Shown: one piece after another, positions 51,488 through 60,348 of the stretch
How positions within the stretch are numbered: the first letter of the stretch is position 1
Layout: each line of letters starts with the position of its first letter
NCBI GenBank assembly: GCA_025358355.1
Contig: JANYJX010000042.1
Location: 62,001-126,000 of the forward strand
Direction: 5' to 3'
DNA from: Actinomycetes bacterium
GTDB taxonomy: Bacteria > Actinomycetota > Thermoleophilia > Gaiellales > Gaiellaceae
DNA: 64,000 nt
The notes under the pieces: model-generated
The model's input: only the letters and a program-made list of their open reading frames with translations
The model's database searches: none
What the model was told of the DNA's origin: nothing
Position numbers and translations under genes: made by a program

Positions 51488-52941
51488 GCGGAGTCAGCCG
51501 CCCACAGGTGATGCGTCGCGTAGGAGCGCCACGGCCGCCAGCGCTCTGCGTGCGTGGCGAGCTCGCTCGGCGTCGTCGGGAGGCCGAGCCGCGCGGCGGC
51601 CCTGAGCAAGCCAAGGTCTTCGGCTGGGAAAACGTCCGGGTCGCCGAGCGCACGCAGCGCGACGTAGCTCGCCGTCCACGGGCCGATTCCTGAGACGTCG
51701 AGCAGCTGCCGCTTCGCCTCGTCGCGATCCACTCCCGGATCGAGCACGACCTCGCCTACGGCGAGCCGCCTGGCTAGCTCGCGGATCGTGCGTTGCCTTG
51801 CTCCTGTCAGGCCGAAGCCCATGAGATCGGCTTCGGCAACCGCCTCGGCTGCCGGGAATGCGTGCGTGAGTGCGCCGTCGGGTTCCGGGAGCGACTCGCC
51901 GAATGCCGTTGCCAGCCGCCCGGCGATCGTGCGTGCCCCGGCGACCGAGATCTGCTGGCCCAGCACTGCGCGCATCGCACTCTCAGGACCGTCGACCGAA
52001 CCCGGAACTCGCCTGCCGGGATTCGCCGCGACCGTAGCGCCGAGCGCCGAATCGGTTGCGAGCGCTCCAGAGACCGCTTCCGGATCGGCGTCGAGATCGA
52101 GCAGCCGGCGGCAGCGGTACACGGCGGCCGCGAGATCGGCGATCGTCGACAGACGGAACGTGGCGACAACATGCTCATCGGCCGGCTGGAGCGAGACGAC
52201 GCCGATCCCGCCCGGGAGCCGCAGCGTTCGGCGATAGACGCCGCCGCCGATCGACTCGACTCCGGCGACAGCACGCGCGCCGAGCCATTCGAGGATGCCG
52301 ACGCCATCGAACGGCTGCCGCACGGGCAGCCGCAACGCCAGCTGGCCAGGCTCACGATTCTCACCGTTCCATCGCGCGCGCCGGAGGTCGCCAGGAGTTC
52401 CGGCGAACACCTCGCGCACGGTGTCGTTGAACTGACGCACGCTGCCGAACCCGGCAGCGAAGGCGATGTCCTGAAACGGCAGGTCAGTCGTCTCGATCAG
52501 CACGCGCGCCGTCTGCGCCCGCTGCGCTCGCGCCAGGGCCAGCGGCGGCGCGCCCAGCTCCTCGACGAGCAGCCGATTCAGATGCCGCTCGCTGACAGCC
52601 AGCCGCCGCGCGAGACCCGAGACGCCTTCGCGATCGACTACCGCGTCCCCGAGCAACCGCATCGCCCGACCAACGAGGTCACCGCGCACGTCCCACTCGG
52701 GCGAGCCGGCGACCGCGTCTGGCCGGCAGCGCTTGCACGCCCGCAGACCCGCGAGCTGCGCCGCGGCGGCCGTCCGGTAGAAGGTGACGTTCTGGCGCTT
52801 CGGCCGCGCCGGTGCGGGACAGCTCGGGCGGCAGTAGATCCGCGTTGTCCGCACGCCGATGACGAACACCCCGTCGAAGCGTGCGTCACGGCTCTCGAGT
52901 GCGCGGTAACAGAAGTCGAAATCGAGGCGCGAGTAACTCAC
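51484..52941 (-). CDS. Ada regulatory domain-AraC HTH-AlkA glycosylase fusion
   Basis: A 485-residue fusion. Residues 1-80 are the Ada zinc domain with Cys37, 41, 69 and 72 (IYCRPSCPAP; RACKRCRPD); Cys37 is the methyl-phosphotriester acceptor. About 85-190 is an AraC-type HTH (VSGLARRLAVSERHLNRLLVEELG; IAFAAGFGSVRQFNDTVREVF). About 200-480 is the AlkA N-domain plus HhH-GPD glycosylase (LLDVSGIGPWTASYVALRALG; catalytic Asp in FPAEDLG). It senses alkylation, activates transcription and excises 3-methyladenine. It is coupled with ogt. Confidence 0.95.
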   Translation of the reverse strand: MSYSRLDFDFCYRALESRDARFDGVFVIGVRTTRIYCRPSCPAPARPKRQNVTFYRTAAAAQLAGLRACKRCRPDAVAGSPEWDVRGDLVGRAMRLLGDAVVDREGVSGLARRLAVSERHLNRLLVEELGAPPLALARAQRAQTARVLIETTDLPFQDIAFAAGFGSVRQFNDTVREVFAGTPGDLRRARWNGENREPGQLALRLPVRQPFDGVGILEWLGARAVAGVESIGGGVYRRTLRLPGGIGVVSLQPADEHVVATFRLSTIADLAAAVYRCRRLLDLDADPEAVSGALATDSALGATVAANPGRRVPGSVDGPESAMRAVLGQQISVAGARTIAGRLATAFGESLPEPDGALTHAFPAAEAVAEADLMGFGLTGARQRTIRELARRLAVGEVVLDPGVDRDEAKRQLLDVSGIGPWTASYVALRALGDPDVFPAEDLGLLRAAARLGLPTTPSELATHAERWRPWRSYATHHLWAADSA

Positions 52942-52996
52942 CGCTCCATCTTGCCCGCCGTGCTGCGGCGTGACTAGCGGAAATCGGCCAAGCGCG

Positions 52997-54403
52997 TCAA
53001 TCGATCTGAGTGCGGCGGTACGCGAGAAACTCGAGCAGGTCGGAGCGCGTCAGGATCGCCGCCGGCTTGCCCGCGCTAGCGACGACGACCGCCGCGGCGG
53101 GCCCGGACAAGTCTGAAAAGACTTCATCGAGAGACGCGCCAGCGTCGACAGTCGCGAGCGGCGGCTGCATCGCAACCGCAACGGCGTCGTTGAGCGCGTC
53201 AGGATTCTTGAACACGCGGTCGAGCAGGCTGCGCTCCTGGATCGAGCCGACGATATCGGTCATCGCAGCGAGGGGCTCGTGGCGGACGACAGGCAGCTGC
53301 GAGATCGAATAGCGCTGCATCAGGTCGATCGCTGCGCCGACCTTCTGGCTCGACTCGATCGTGACGAGCTCAGGCAGGTCGTGCGCCTCGCCACGCTTGA
53401 AGCGGAGCAGCTCGGCGACGGTCGGCGGCGGTGTGCGGCGCTCGAGGAAGCCGTACTGGAGCATCCAGTTGTCGTCGTAGAACTTCGAGAGGTACGAGCG
53501 GCCGGAATCCGGGAACAGAAGCACAACGCGGGAGTCAGGGCCGAGTCGCCGCGCGATCTCCATCCCAGCCCACGCGGTCGTCCCCGAGGAGCCGCCGACG
53601 AGCAGCCCTTCCTCGCGCGCGAGCCGCCGCGCGGTAACGAACGAGTCGCGATCGGAGACGCGCACCCACTCGTCGACCACCGTTGGATCCATCGTCTTCG
53701 GCCACGTGTCCTTGCCGATTCCCTCCACGAGATACGGATGCAGCGAGTGGTCGGCGTCGGAGGTGTAGACCGAGCCCTCCGGGTCGGCGCCGACGATCAG
53801 CGTGGTCGAGCCGCGCTCTTTGAAGTAGCGGCCGACGCCGGAGATCGTGCCGCCGGTGCCGACCGAGATCACGATCGCGGCGATCTCACCGCCCGTCTGC
53901 TCCCACAGCTCCGGGCCGGTGACGCGGTAGTGCGCCTCCGGGTTCGAGCTGTTCGAGTACTGGTCGGGCTTGAAGCCGCCGGGAATCTCCTCGGCAAGCC
54001 GATCGGAGACGGAGTAGTAGCTCTCGGGGGAATCCGGCTCGACGGCGGTGGGCGTGATCACGACCTCGGCGCCGTACGCACGCAGCATCGCGATCTTCTC
54101 CTGGCTCATTTTGTCGGGCATCACGAAGATGCAGCGGTAGCCCTTGAGCGCGGCGGCCATCGCGAGGCCGACACCCGTGTTGCCCGAGGTCGGCTCGACG
54201 ATGGTGCCGCCGGGGAGGAGCCGGCCTTCCTGCTCCGCCGCCTCGATCATGGCCATGCCGATGCGATCCTTCACCGACCCGCCCGGGTTCAGGTACTCGA
54301 GCTTGGCGAGCAACTCGCCGGGGACATCGCGCGAGAGCCGATCGAGGCGGACGATCGGCGTCGAGCCAACAAGCTCGAGGACGGTGGGGAAGACGCGTGG
54401 CAT
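52997..54403 (-). CDS. PLP beta-synthase (cystathionine beta-synthase/cysteine synthase) with CBS domains
   Basis: A 468-residue protein. Residues 1-320 form the fold-type II enzyme: PLP Lys45 in GGSVKDRIGMAM, TSGNTGVGLAM, and the phosphate loop VGTGGTISG. Residues about 340-465 are two CBS motifs (VGAAIDLMQRYSISQLPVV; MQPPLATVDAGASLDEVFSDLSG). This is the actinobacterial cystathionine beta-synthase layout; a cysteine synthase role is possible. The ATG at 54401-54403 is nine bases after TACGCT on this strand; an upstream open stretch shows no homology. Confidence 0.9.
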   Translation of the reverse strand: MPRVFPTVLELVGSTPIVRLDRLSRDVPGELLAKLEYLNPGGSVKDRIGMAMIEAAEQEGRLLPGGTIVEPTSGNTGVGLAMAAALKGYRCIFVMPDKMSQEKIAMLRAYGAEVVITPTAVEPDSPESYYSVSDRLAEEIPGGFKPDQYSNSSNPEAHYRVTGPELWEQTGGEIAAIVISVGTGGTISGVGRYFKERGSTTLIVGADPEGSVYTSDADHSLHPYLVEGIGKDTWPKTMDPTVVDEWVRVSDRDSFVTARRLAREEGLLVGGSSGTTAWAGMEIARRLGPDSRVVLLFPDSGRSYLSKFYDDNWMLQYGFLERRTPPPTVAELLRFKRGEAHDLPELVTIESSQKVGAAIDLMQRYSISQLPVVRHEPLAAMTDIVGSIQERSLLDRVFKNPDALNDAVAVAMQPPLATVDAGASLDEVFSDLSGPAAAVVVASAGKPAAILTRSDLLEFLAYRRTQID

Positions 54404-54528
54404 CGCGACGCAAGCGTACTTTCTCCCGCTGCCACGCTTGAGGAGCGATTGCTTTCCGTAGGTTTCCGCAGGCTCGTTGCGGGTGCTGGCGGATGGATGC
54501 TTGGGAGCCGGTCGACAGGATCTTCCCC

Positions 54529-54786
54529 ATGACCACCGCGCCGCACCGCCCGCTGTGCACGATCGAGCTGATCGCCGAAGGCCACGCCGATCGCTGCCCC
54601 GGCGAGGGATGTGTGTTCTGGGAGAGCGGCTGCGTCCTGAGCAGGATCGAAGCCGATCTCGACGGGCGGCCTGAGGTCGCGGCGCTGCTACTCGACCTGA
54701 GACGCGAGCTTGATGCGGGCCGAACGGTTGCCGTCGAGGACGCACAGGCGCTTTTCCACCGCCGCCTCGCCGCCGGCCGCGAGTAG
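54529..54786 (+). CDS. Small cysteine-containing hypothetical protein
   Basis: An 85-residue soluble protein with four cysteines in the first 35 residues (PLCTIEL, DRCPGEGCVFWESGCVLS), a spacing able to hold a metal or Fe-S cluster, followed by two helices (EVAALLLDLRRELDAG; AQALFHRRLAA). No family is recognised. It is convergent with purH, ending 8 bases from it. Confidence 0.62.
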   Translation: MTTAPHRPLCTIELIAEGHADRCPGEGCVFWESGCVLSRIEADLDGRPEVAALLLDLRRELDAGRTVAVEDAQALFHRRLAAGRE

Positions 54787-54794
54787 CCGCGCGG

Positions 54795-56327
54795 CTAGTG
54801 GCGGAAGTGACGCCGGCCGGTGAAGACCATCGCCGCGCCGGCGGCCTCAACCGCGGCGATCACCTCGGCATCGCGCTTCGACCCGCCGGGCTGGACGATC
54901 GCCGCGACACCCGCATCGAGCGCGAGTTGTGCCCCGTCGGCGAAGGGAAAGAACGCGTCGGAGGCGAGCGTTGCGCCGGCGAGTGAGTGGCCATGCTCAC
55001 GCGCCTTCTCGACCGCGAGCCGCACAGCGTCTACGCGACTCACCTGGCCGCCACCGATGCCAAGCGTCCGGCCGTCGCGCGCTAGAACGATCGCGTTCGA
55101 GGTGACGTGCCGCACGACGGCCCACGCGAAGAGCACGTCGGCCCAGCGCGCCTCGTCGAACGCACCGCACGCGACCGTCATCGCCTCGCGATCGGCCGGT
55201 GCCCCGTCCCGCTCCTGCACGAGTAGCCCACCGGGCACGCGCTTGTAGTCGACCTCCTCTACCTTCGCAGCTCGCCGCTCACGATCCTCGAGGATGCGAA
55301 TGGCGGGTTTGCGAGCGAGCGCTTCAAGACCGGCGTCGTCGTACGCGGGCGCGAGCAAGACCTCGACGAACTGCTCGGCAAGCGCCTCCCCGAGCGTCGC
55401 GGAGACACCGCGAGTGAGCACTACGACGCCGCCGTACGCGGACACCGGATCCGCAGCCAGCGCCTTCGCGTACGCCTCCTCGATCGTGCCGCCAACGCCT
55501 ACACCACACGGGTTCGCGTGCTTCACGATCACACAGGCGGACCGGTCGCCGAGAGCCCGCGCGAGCCCCCGCGCCGCCGACAAGTCGTTGAGGTTGTTGA
55601 ACGAGAGCGGCTTGCCGTGGCGCTGCTCCACGCGCGAGAGTAGGTGCGTCCGCGCGCCGCGCTGCGTGTAGTAGGCGGCGCGCTGGTGCGGATTCTCGCC
55701 GTACGAGAGCTCGAGTGCGCGGTCGAAAACCGGCAGCAACGTCTCAGGAAACGCGTCGCCGCCGAGCCACGTTGCGACCGCTGCGTCGTAGGCGGCGGTC
55801 GTCGCGAAGGCACCCGCCGCAAGCTTGCGCCGGGTCTCGCGTGTCACCGCACCGTCGCGGCGCAGCTCCTCGAGCACGATGTCGTAGTCCTCCGGGCGGC
55901 ACAACGGGAGAACGTCGGCATGGTTCTTCGCCGCCGCGCGCAACATCGCGGGGCCGCCCACGTCGATCTTCTCGATCGCGTCCGCATGAGTGACATCGAG
56001 TGCGGCGACCGTCTGCTCGAACGGGTAGAGGTTGACGCAGACAAGATCGAACGGCTCGATCCCGTGCGTGTCCAGATCGGCCATATCCTCGGCGACGTCG
56101 CGGCGGGCGAGGATGCCCCCGTGCACCGCCGGGTGGAGCGTCACGACACGGTGTCCAAGCATCTCGGCGAAGCCGGTCAGCGCTTCGACCCGCGTCACCT
56201 CCAGCCCCTCCGCCTCGAGATGTGACGCAGTGCCGCCGCTCGCGACGAGATCCCAGCCGAGGTCGGCGAGACCGCGCGCGAACACCGCGATTCCGGTCTT
56301 GTCGTAGGCGGAGAGAAGCGCTCTCAT
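54795..56327 (-). CDS. purH: Bifunctional AICAR transformylase/IMP cyclohydrolase
   Basis: A 510-residue enzyme doing the last two steps of IMP synthesis. The N-terminal MGS-fold cyclohydrolase (RALLSAYDKTGIAVFARGL; GGTASHLEAEGLEV) is followed by the transformylase domain (LRYGENPHQ-type LSYGENPHQRAAYY; IVKHANPCGVGVG with the catalytic Lys-His; ASDAFFPFADG). Its ATG overlaps purN's stop by four bases. Last gene of purM-purN-purH. Confidence 0.97.
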   Translation of the reverse strand: MRALLSAYDKTGIAVFARGLADLGWDLVASGGTASHLEAEGLEVTRVEALTGFAEMLGHRVVTLHPAVHGGILARRDVAEDMADLDTHGIEPFDLVCVNLYPFEQTVAALDVTHADAIEKIDVGGPAMLRAAAKNHADVLPLCRPEDYDIVLEELRRDGAVTRETRRKLAAGAFATTAAYDAAVATWLGGDAFPETLLPVFDRALELSYGENPHQRAAYYTQRGARTHLLSRVEQRHGKPLSFNNLNDLSAARGLARALGDRSACVIVKHANPCGVGVGGTIEEAYAKALAADPVSAYGGVVVLTRGVSATLGEALAEQFVEVLLAPAYDDAGLEALARKPAIRILEDRERRAAKVEEVDYKRVPGGLLVQERDGAPADREAMTVACGAFDEARWADVLFAWAVVRHVTSNAIVLARDGRTLGIGGGQVSRVDAVRLAVEKAREHGHSLAGATLASDAFFPFADGAQLALDAGVAAIVQPGGSKRDAEVIAAVEAAGAAMVFTGRRHFRH

Positions 56328-56875
56328 GCCTCGACCAACTCGCGCACGACCTTCGGCAGCAGCCGGTGCTCGACGGCCTGCACCCGCGCGCGCAACGTCG
56401 CCGCGGTGTCGCCCGGAAGCACGAGAACCGTCTCGGCCTCGATCACGGCTCCGGTATCGATGCCTTCTTCGACCCAGTGAACAGTGGCCGCTGTCTCGGA
56501 AACGCCGGCCGCGAGAACGTCTTCGATCGGATGCGCGCCGGGGAACTGCGGCAACGGCGCCGAGTGCGTGTTCACGATCGAGCCGGCGTAGCGGTCGAAG
56601 AACGGGCGCCGAAGCAGGTGCATGTATCCGGCGAGGACGACGAGATCGACACCGCGCTCACCGAGCCAGTCGGCGACAGCAGCGTCGCGCGCCTCGCGGC
56701 TCTCGTGCTCGGCCGCATCGAAGACCGCTATTGGAATGCCAGCGGTCTCGGCACGCGTGAGCGCCGGAGCGCCGGGCACGTTCGATGCCACGGCGGCAAT
56801 CGGCAACCCGGCGTCGATTAGCGCTTGCAAGTTCGTTCCGGTGCCAGAGACGAGCACGCCGATCAGTCGAGCCAC
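56324..56875 (-). CDS. purN: Phosphoribosylglycinamide formyltransferase
   Basis: A 183-residue enzyme transferring formyl from 10-formyl-THF to GAR. RLIGVLVSGTGTNLQAL is the phosphate site. The catalytic loop reads IVNTHSAPLPQFPGAHPIEDVLAAG in place of the usual N-x-H-P-S-L-L-P, keeping Asn and His, and HWVEEGIDTGAVI supplies the Asp. Overlaps purM by 13 bases and purH by 4. Confidence 0.93.
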   Translation of the reverse strand: MARLIGVLVSGTGTNLQALIDAGLPIAAVASNVPGAPALTRAETAGIPIAVFDAAEHESREARDAAVADWLGERGVDLVVLAGYMHLLRRPFFDRYAGSIVNTHSAPLPQFPGAHPIEDVLAAGVSETAATVHWVEEGIDTGAVIEAETVLVLPGDTAATLRARVQAVEHRLLPKVVRELVEA

Positions 56876-57813
56876 CGGACGCCTTCCCCGGGCTCGACCT
56901 GGCCGATCACAACATCGCCGGGTCGCGTGTCTGCGGCGGGCACAACCGCGCAGTAGCCGATCCCGATGTTGAAGACGCGACGCAACTCGTCCTCGCTAAC
57001 GCCCTGCTCCGCGAGCCAGGCGAAGACCGGTGGCCGCTCCCAGCTGGACGGGTCGACGACGGCGCCGAGCCCATTCGGCAGCACGCGGGCGAGATTCCCT
57101 GCGATCCCGCCGCCGGTGACGTGGGCGAGGCCTCGCACGTCGGCGCGAGCGCCCAGTGCACGCACTTCGTCGAGGTAGAGCCTCGTCGGCGGCAGCAGAA
57201 GATCCGCGTCGATCTCGCCGTCACCGACGAGCCGCCGCACGAGCGAGAAGCCGTTCGCGTGAATGCCGGCCGAAGCGAAGCCGAGCACAAGGTCGCCAGC
57301 CTCGATCCGCGAGCCGTCGATCAGCCGCTCGCGCTCGACGACCCCGACGCACGTCCCACAGAAGTCGATCTCGTCCTCGCGATAGATCCCCGGCAGCTCG
57401 GCGGTCTCGCCGCCGAGAATCGCGCAACCTACCGCGCGGCACACCTCCGCGGCGCCCTCGACGAGCTCCGCAACCTGCTCGGCGTCGATCGTGTTCGCGG
57501 CGACGTAGTCGAGGAAGAAGAGCGGCTCCGCGCCGGTCGTGAGCACATCGTTGATGCAGTGCGCCGCGAGGTCCGCGCCACACCAGCGCAACCGACCCGC
57601 GCGGCGACCGAGCACGAGCTTCGAGCCGACGGAGTCGGTCGACGCAGCAAGCAGCCGGCGTTCGTCGATCGCAAAAAGCCCTGCAAATGACCCGAACGCG
57701 CCAGCGACCGCGGCGGTTGTAGTGGACGCGACGGCGGCGCGTAGCCGCTCGACGATCGCGTCAGCCGTCGCGAGCGAGACGCCCGCGGCAGCATAGGTCT
57801 GCTCCTCTGCCAC
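56863..57813 (-). CDS. purM: Phosphoribosylformylglycinamidine cyclo-ligase
   Basis: A 316-residue AIRS, a little shorter than the family. EEQTYAAAGVSLATADAIVERL start, ASTDSVGSKLVLG (ATP site), CINDVLTTGAEPLFFLDYVA, GGETAELPGIY and AHVTGGGIAGNLARVLP. The GTG at 57811-57813 is chosen because TAGACT on this strand (57827-57822) is eight bases upstream and family homology starts there. First gene of purMNH, divergent from ctaG-like. Confidence 0.95.
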   Translation of the reverse strand: MAEEQTYAAAGVSLATADAIVERLRAAVASTTTAAVAGAFGSFAGLFAIDERRLLAASTDSVGSKLVLGRRAGRLRWCGADLAAHCINDVLTTGAEPLFFLDYVAANTIDAEQVAELVEGAAEVCRAVGCAILGGETAELPGIYREDEIDFCGTCVGVVERERLIDGSRIEAGDLVLGFASAGIHANGFSLVRRLVGDGEIDADLLLPPTRLYLDEVRALGARADVRGLAHVTGGGIAGNLARVLPNGLGAVVDPSSWERPPVFAWLAEQGVSEDELRRVFNIGIGYCAVVPAADTRPGDVVIGQVEPGEGVRWLD

Positions 57814-57821
57814 CGCGATCG

Positions 57822-57846
57822 AGTCTACGGCCTCCGGGGCTAGAGT
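57822..57846. promoter_or_regulatory. Back-to-back -10 hexamers for purM and the CtaG gene
   Basis: Minus-strand TAGACT (57827-57822) serves purM; plus-strand TAGAGT (57841-57846) lies six bases before the CtaG GTG. The hexamers are 13 bases apart, so both start codons are served from a 39-base gap. Confidence 0.55.
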
Positions 57847-57852
57847 GGCACC

Positions 57853-58716
57853 GTGATCGGCGCGTCGCTCCTCAGCTCGTGGTCGGTCGAACCGGCGACG
57901 TTGGTAACGGCCGCGGTTCTCGCGCTCGCCTACGCGAGGCGCGCGCGGACACTCTCGCGACGCGGCCAACCTGTGCCCGGCTGGCGGATCGCGATCTTCG
58001 CAACCGGCATCGCGTTGATGGTGCTGGCGATCGCGTCGCCGATCGACGCCGTCGGCGAGGACGACCTCTTCACGCTCCACATGATCCAGCACCTACTGCT
58101 CGGCGACATCATTCCGATGTGCCTGCTCGCCGGGACGACCGGGCCGCTGCTGCAGCCTCTCCTCGCGCGGCTGCCGGTGAAGGAGCTGCGCGCGCTCGCG
58201 ACGCCGTACGTCGCATTGCCGATCTGGGCGTTCAACCTCGGCCTCTGGTTCCTGCCGGGCATGTTCGATGCGGCCGAGGGTCATGCGGTCGTCCACATGG
58301 TGTTCCACGTTTCACTGCTGACCGCGGGGACGATCATGTGGCTGCCCGTCTTCGAGACGCTGCCCGCGCCCGAGTGGTTCGGGACTGGCGCGAAGCTCGG
58401 CTACATCCTCATCGTCCGAAGCGTTGGGATGATCTTTGCGAACGTGCTTGTTTGGGCCAGCTCGCCGTTCTACGAACCGTACCGGAGCGGCGGCTCGCAC
58501 TACGGGATCTCGCCGCTCGGCGATCAGCAGCTCGCGGGTGGCGTGATGCTGCTTTACGACTCGTTGCTGACGCTGGTCGCGATCGCGTGGCTGTTCCTCC
58601 GCATGGCGCAGGAGAGCGAGGCGCGCCAGGAGCTACTCGAGCGCGGGCTGGACGAACGCGCGGTGCGGCGCGCAGTGCGCTATGGGCGGTGGCGCGAGCT
58701 CGCGGGCAGCGAGTGA
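57853..58716 (+). CDS. Cytochrome c oxidase assembly factor CtaG (caa3 type)
   Basis: A 287-residue membrane protein of about seven helices: WRIAIFATGIALMVLAIASPIDAVGEDDLFTLHMIQHLLLGDIIPMCL, GHAVVHMVFHVSLLTAGTIMWLPV and LYDSLLTLVAIAWLFLRMA. The His-rich helix HMIQHLLL and VVHMVFH are the conserved copper-linked positions of the CtaG_caa3 family. It helps build the CuB centre of the oxidase. It splits the purine genes and is followed by two palindromic elements. Confidence 0.9.
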   Translation: MIGASLLSSWSVEPATLVTAAVLALAYARRARTLSRRGQPVPGWRIAIFATGIALMVLAIASPIDAVGEDDLFTLHMIQHLLLGDIIPMCLLAGTTGPLLQPLLARLPVKELRALATPYVALPIWAFNLGLWFLPGMFDAAEGHAVVHMVFHVSLLTAGTIMWLPVFETLPAPEWFGTGAKLGYILIVRSVGMIFANVLVWASSPFYEPYRSGGSHYGISPLGDQQLAGGVMLLYDSLLTLVAIAWLFLRMAQESEARQELLERGLDERAVRRAVRYGRWRELAGSE

Positions 58717-58719
58717 CGG

Positions 58720-58786
58720 ACATGCCCTTGCTCTGACCCCGGACGCGGCCGTTCGAACCATGTCTGGGGTCAGAGCGAGGACATGT
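58720..58786. repeat. Palindromic element, copy 3
   Basis: Left arm ACATGCCCTTGCTCTGACC.. (58720-58740) and right arm ending GTCAGAGCGAGGACATGT (58766-58786), with two mismatched positions. It begins 4 bases after the CtaG stop. Confidence 0.78.
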
Positions 58787-58860
58787 CCTCCGGCTCAACA
58801 CCAAGCTCCGTTTCGAGGAGCTACCAAGCAAGCTCGTGATGACGTTACGGTGCGATTCAA

Positions 58861-58929
58861 GCCACGTCTTTGCTCTGGCCCCCAACATGGCCGCGGTGGA
58901 CGCGTCCGGGGTCAGAGCAAAGACTTGGC
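58861..58929. repeat. Palindromic element, copy 4
   Basis: Left arm GCCACGTCTTTGCTCTGGCC.. (58861-58882) and right arm ..GTCAGAGCAAAGACTTGGC (58908-58929); a more diverged copy with the same CATGGCCG centre. It lies 36 bases from the 3' end of purF. Confidence 0.72.
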
Positions 58930-58965
58930 CGTTCTGGAGAGTCGCCGACCGCGCTAGCCGGGCGG

Positions 58966-60348
58966 CTACGCAGGCGCAGGTTCGAAGCGCATCTTCGCGA
59001 GATTACGCTCCCACGGGACCCGCGTTGGGTACTCCCGCGTGAAGCACGCGCGGCACACCGAGCCCTCCGGCAGGCGCGTCGCCCACTGCATCCCCTCGAG
59101 TGAAAGGTAGTGCAGAGACGTCGCGCCGACGTGCGCGCACATCTCCTCGCCCGAGCGATGCGCGGCCGCGAGCTGATCCTCATCGGCCATGTCGATTCCG
59201 TAGAAGCACGGCGAGACAACGGGCGGCGACGACACGCGCACGTGCACCTCGGCCGCGCCGGAGTCGAACAGCATCGCGACGAGTGCGCGCATCGTGTTGC
59301 CGCGCACGATCGAGTCGTCGACGATCACGATCCGCTTCCCGGCGATCTCGTCCAGCGGGTTGAACTTCATCCGGATTCCCTGCTCGCGCAGCGCCTGATC
59401 GGGCTGGATGAACGTCCGCCCCACGTAGCGATTCTTGATCAGCCCCTCCTCATACGGGATCCCCGACGCCTTCGCAAAGCCGATCGCGGCGGGTGTACCC
59501 GAATCCGGGATCGGCATCACGAGATCGGCCTCGGCCGGCGCCTCCTGCGCGAGCCGCTGGCCCATCCGAACCCGCGAGCCGTGCACCTCGGTGCCCGCGA
59601 GCCGCGAGTCCGGCCGGGCGAAATAGACATGCTCGAAAATGCACAGCGCGCCGCGTCCTTCCGGCAGCGCCTGCGCGCTTTGCAACTCGTTCCCCTCGAC
59701 CCACACGACCTCGCCCGGGCGCACCTCTCGCTCCCACGTGGCGCCGATCAGGTCGAACGCGCACGACTCGGACGCGATGACCCAGTCGTCGCCGATGCGG
59801 CCAAGCTCGAGCGGGCGAATCCCGTGCGGATCGCGGAAGGCAACGAGCGTGTCGCCTGCCAGCGCGACAACGGAATACGCGCCTTCCAGCCGCGCCATCG
59901 TTTGCGCCACGACTTCAGCGAGCGACCCGGAATCGCGCGCGAGCAACGCCGCGATCACCTCCGTATCGGACGACGACGAAAAGCGGATACCTGCGGCAAC
60001 GAGCTCCTCGCGCAGCCCGGCGGCGTTCGTGAGGTTCCCGTTGTGGCCGAGCGCCACACGCCTCTCGCGGCCATGGTGGACGACCGGCTGAGCGTTCGCC
60101 CAGACCGCGGAGCCGGTGGTCGAGTAGCGCGTGTGGCCGATCGCGACATCGCCCGGCAAAGCCTGCAGCTGCTGCTCGCTGAAGACGTGCGCGACGAGGC
60201 CCATGTCGCGCAGCGCCGTCAGCCGGCCGGCGTTGGAGACGGCGATTCCCGCCGATTCCTGGCCGCGATGCTGCAGCGCGTACAGGCCGAAATAGGCGAG
60301 CCGTGCGACATCGCGGCTGTCCGAACGAATGCCAAAGACGCCACACAT
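58966..60348 (-). CDS. purF: Amidophosphoribosyltransferase
   Basis: A 460-residue enzyme making phosphoribosylamine from PRPP and glutamine. Cys2 (MCGVFGI) is the N-terminal nucleophile, with no propeptide. The glutaminase domain shows RGQESAGIAV and GHTRYSTTG; the PRTase domain shows VIVDDSIVRGNTMRALV (PRPP loop). The cysteines expected for an Fe-S cluster are partly seen (CFYGIDM; VCRACFTREYP). Its ATG overlaps purL's stop by one base. Confidence 0.96.
   Translation of the reverse strand: MCGVFGIRSDSRDVARLAYFGLYALQHRGQESAGIAVSNAGRLTALRDMGLVAHVFSEQQLQALPGDVAIGHTRYSTTGSAVWANAQPVVHHGRERRVALGHNGNLTNAAGLREELVAAGIRFSSSSDTEVIAALLARDSGSLAEVVAQTMARLEGAYSVVALAGDTLVAFRDPHGIRPLELGRIGDDWVIASESCAFDLIGATWEREVRPGEVVWVEGNELQSAQALPEGRGALCIFEHVYFARPDSRLAGTEVHGSRVRMGQRLAQEAPAEADLVMPIPDSGTPAAIGFAKASGIPYEEGLIKNRYVGRTFIQPDQALREQGIRMKFNPLDEIAGKRIVIVDDSIVRGNTMRALVAMLFDSGAAEVHVRVSSPPVVSPCFYGIDMADEDQLAAAHRSGEEMCAHVGATSLHYLSLEGMQWATRLPEGSVCRACFTREYPTRVPWERNLAKMRFEPAPA

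Noticed and set aside
54404-54528. A riboswitch upstream of the PLP beta-synthase gene
   Set aside because: The 125-base gap shows no recognisable SAM or other riboswitch core, and a -10-like TACGCT sits nine bases before the ATG, leaving no room for a leader.
48474-58929. The four palindromic elements as a CRISPR array or as small coding genes
   Set aside because: Only two copies per place, unequal spacing and inverted arms within each copy; the short open frames in them end in the same few residues simply because the repeat is the same.
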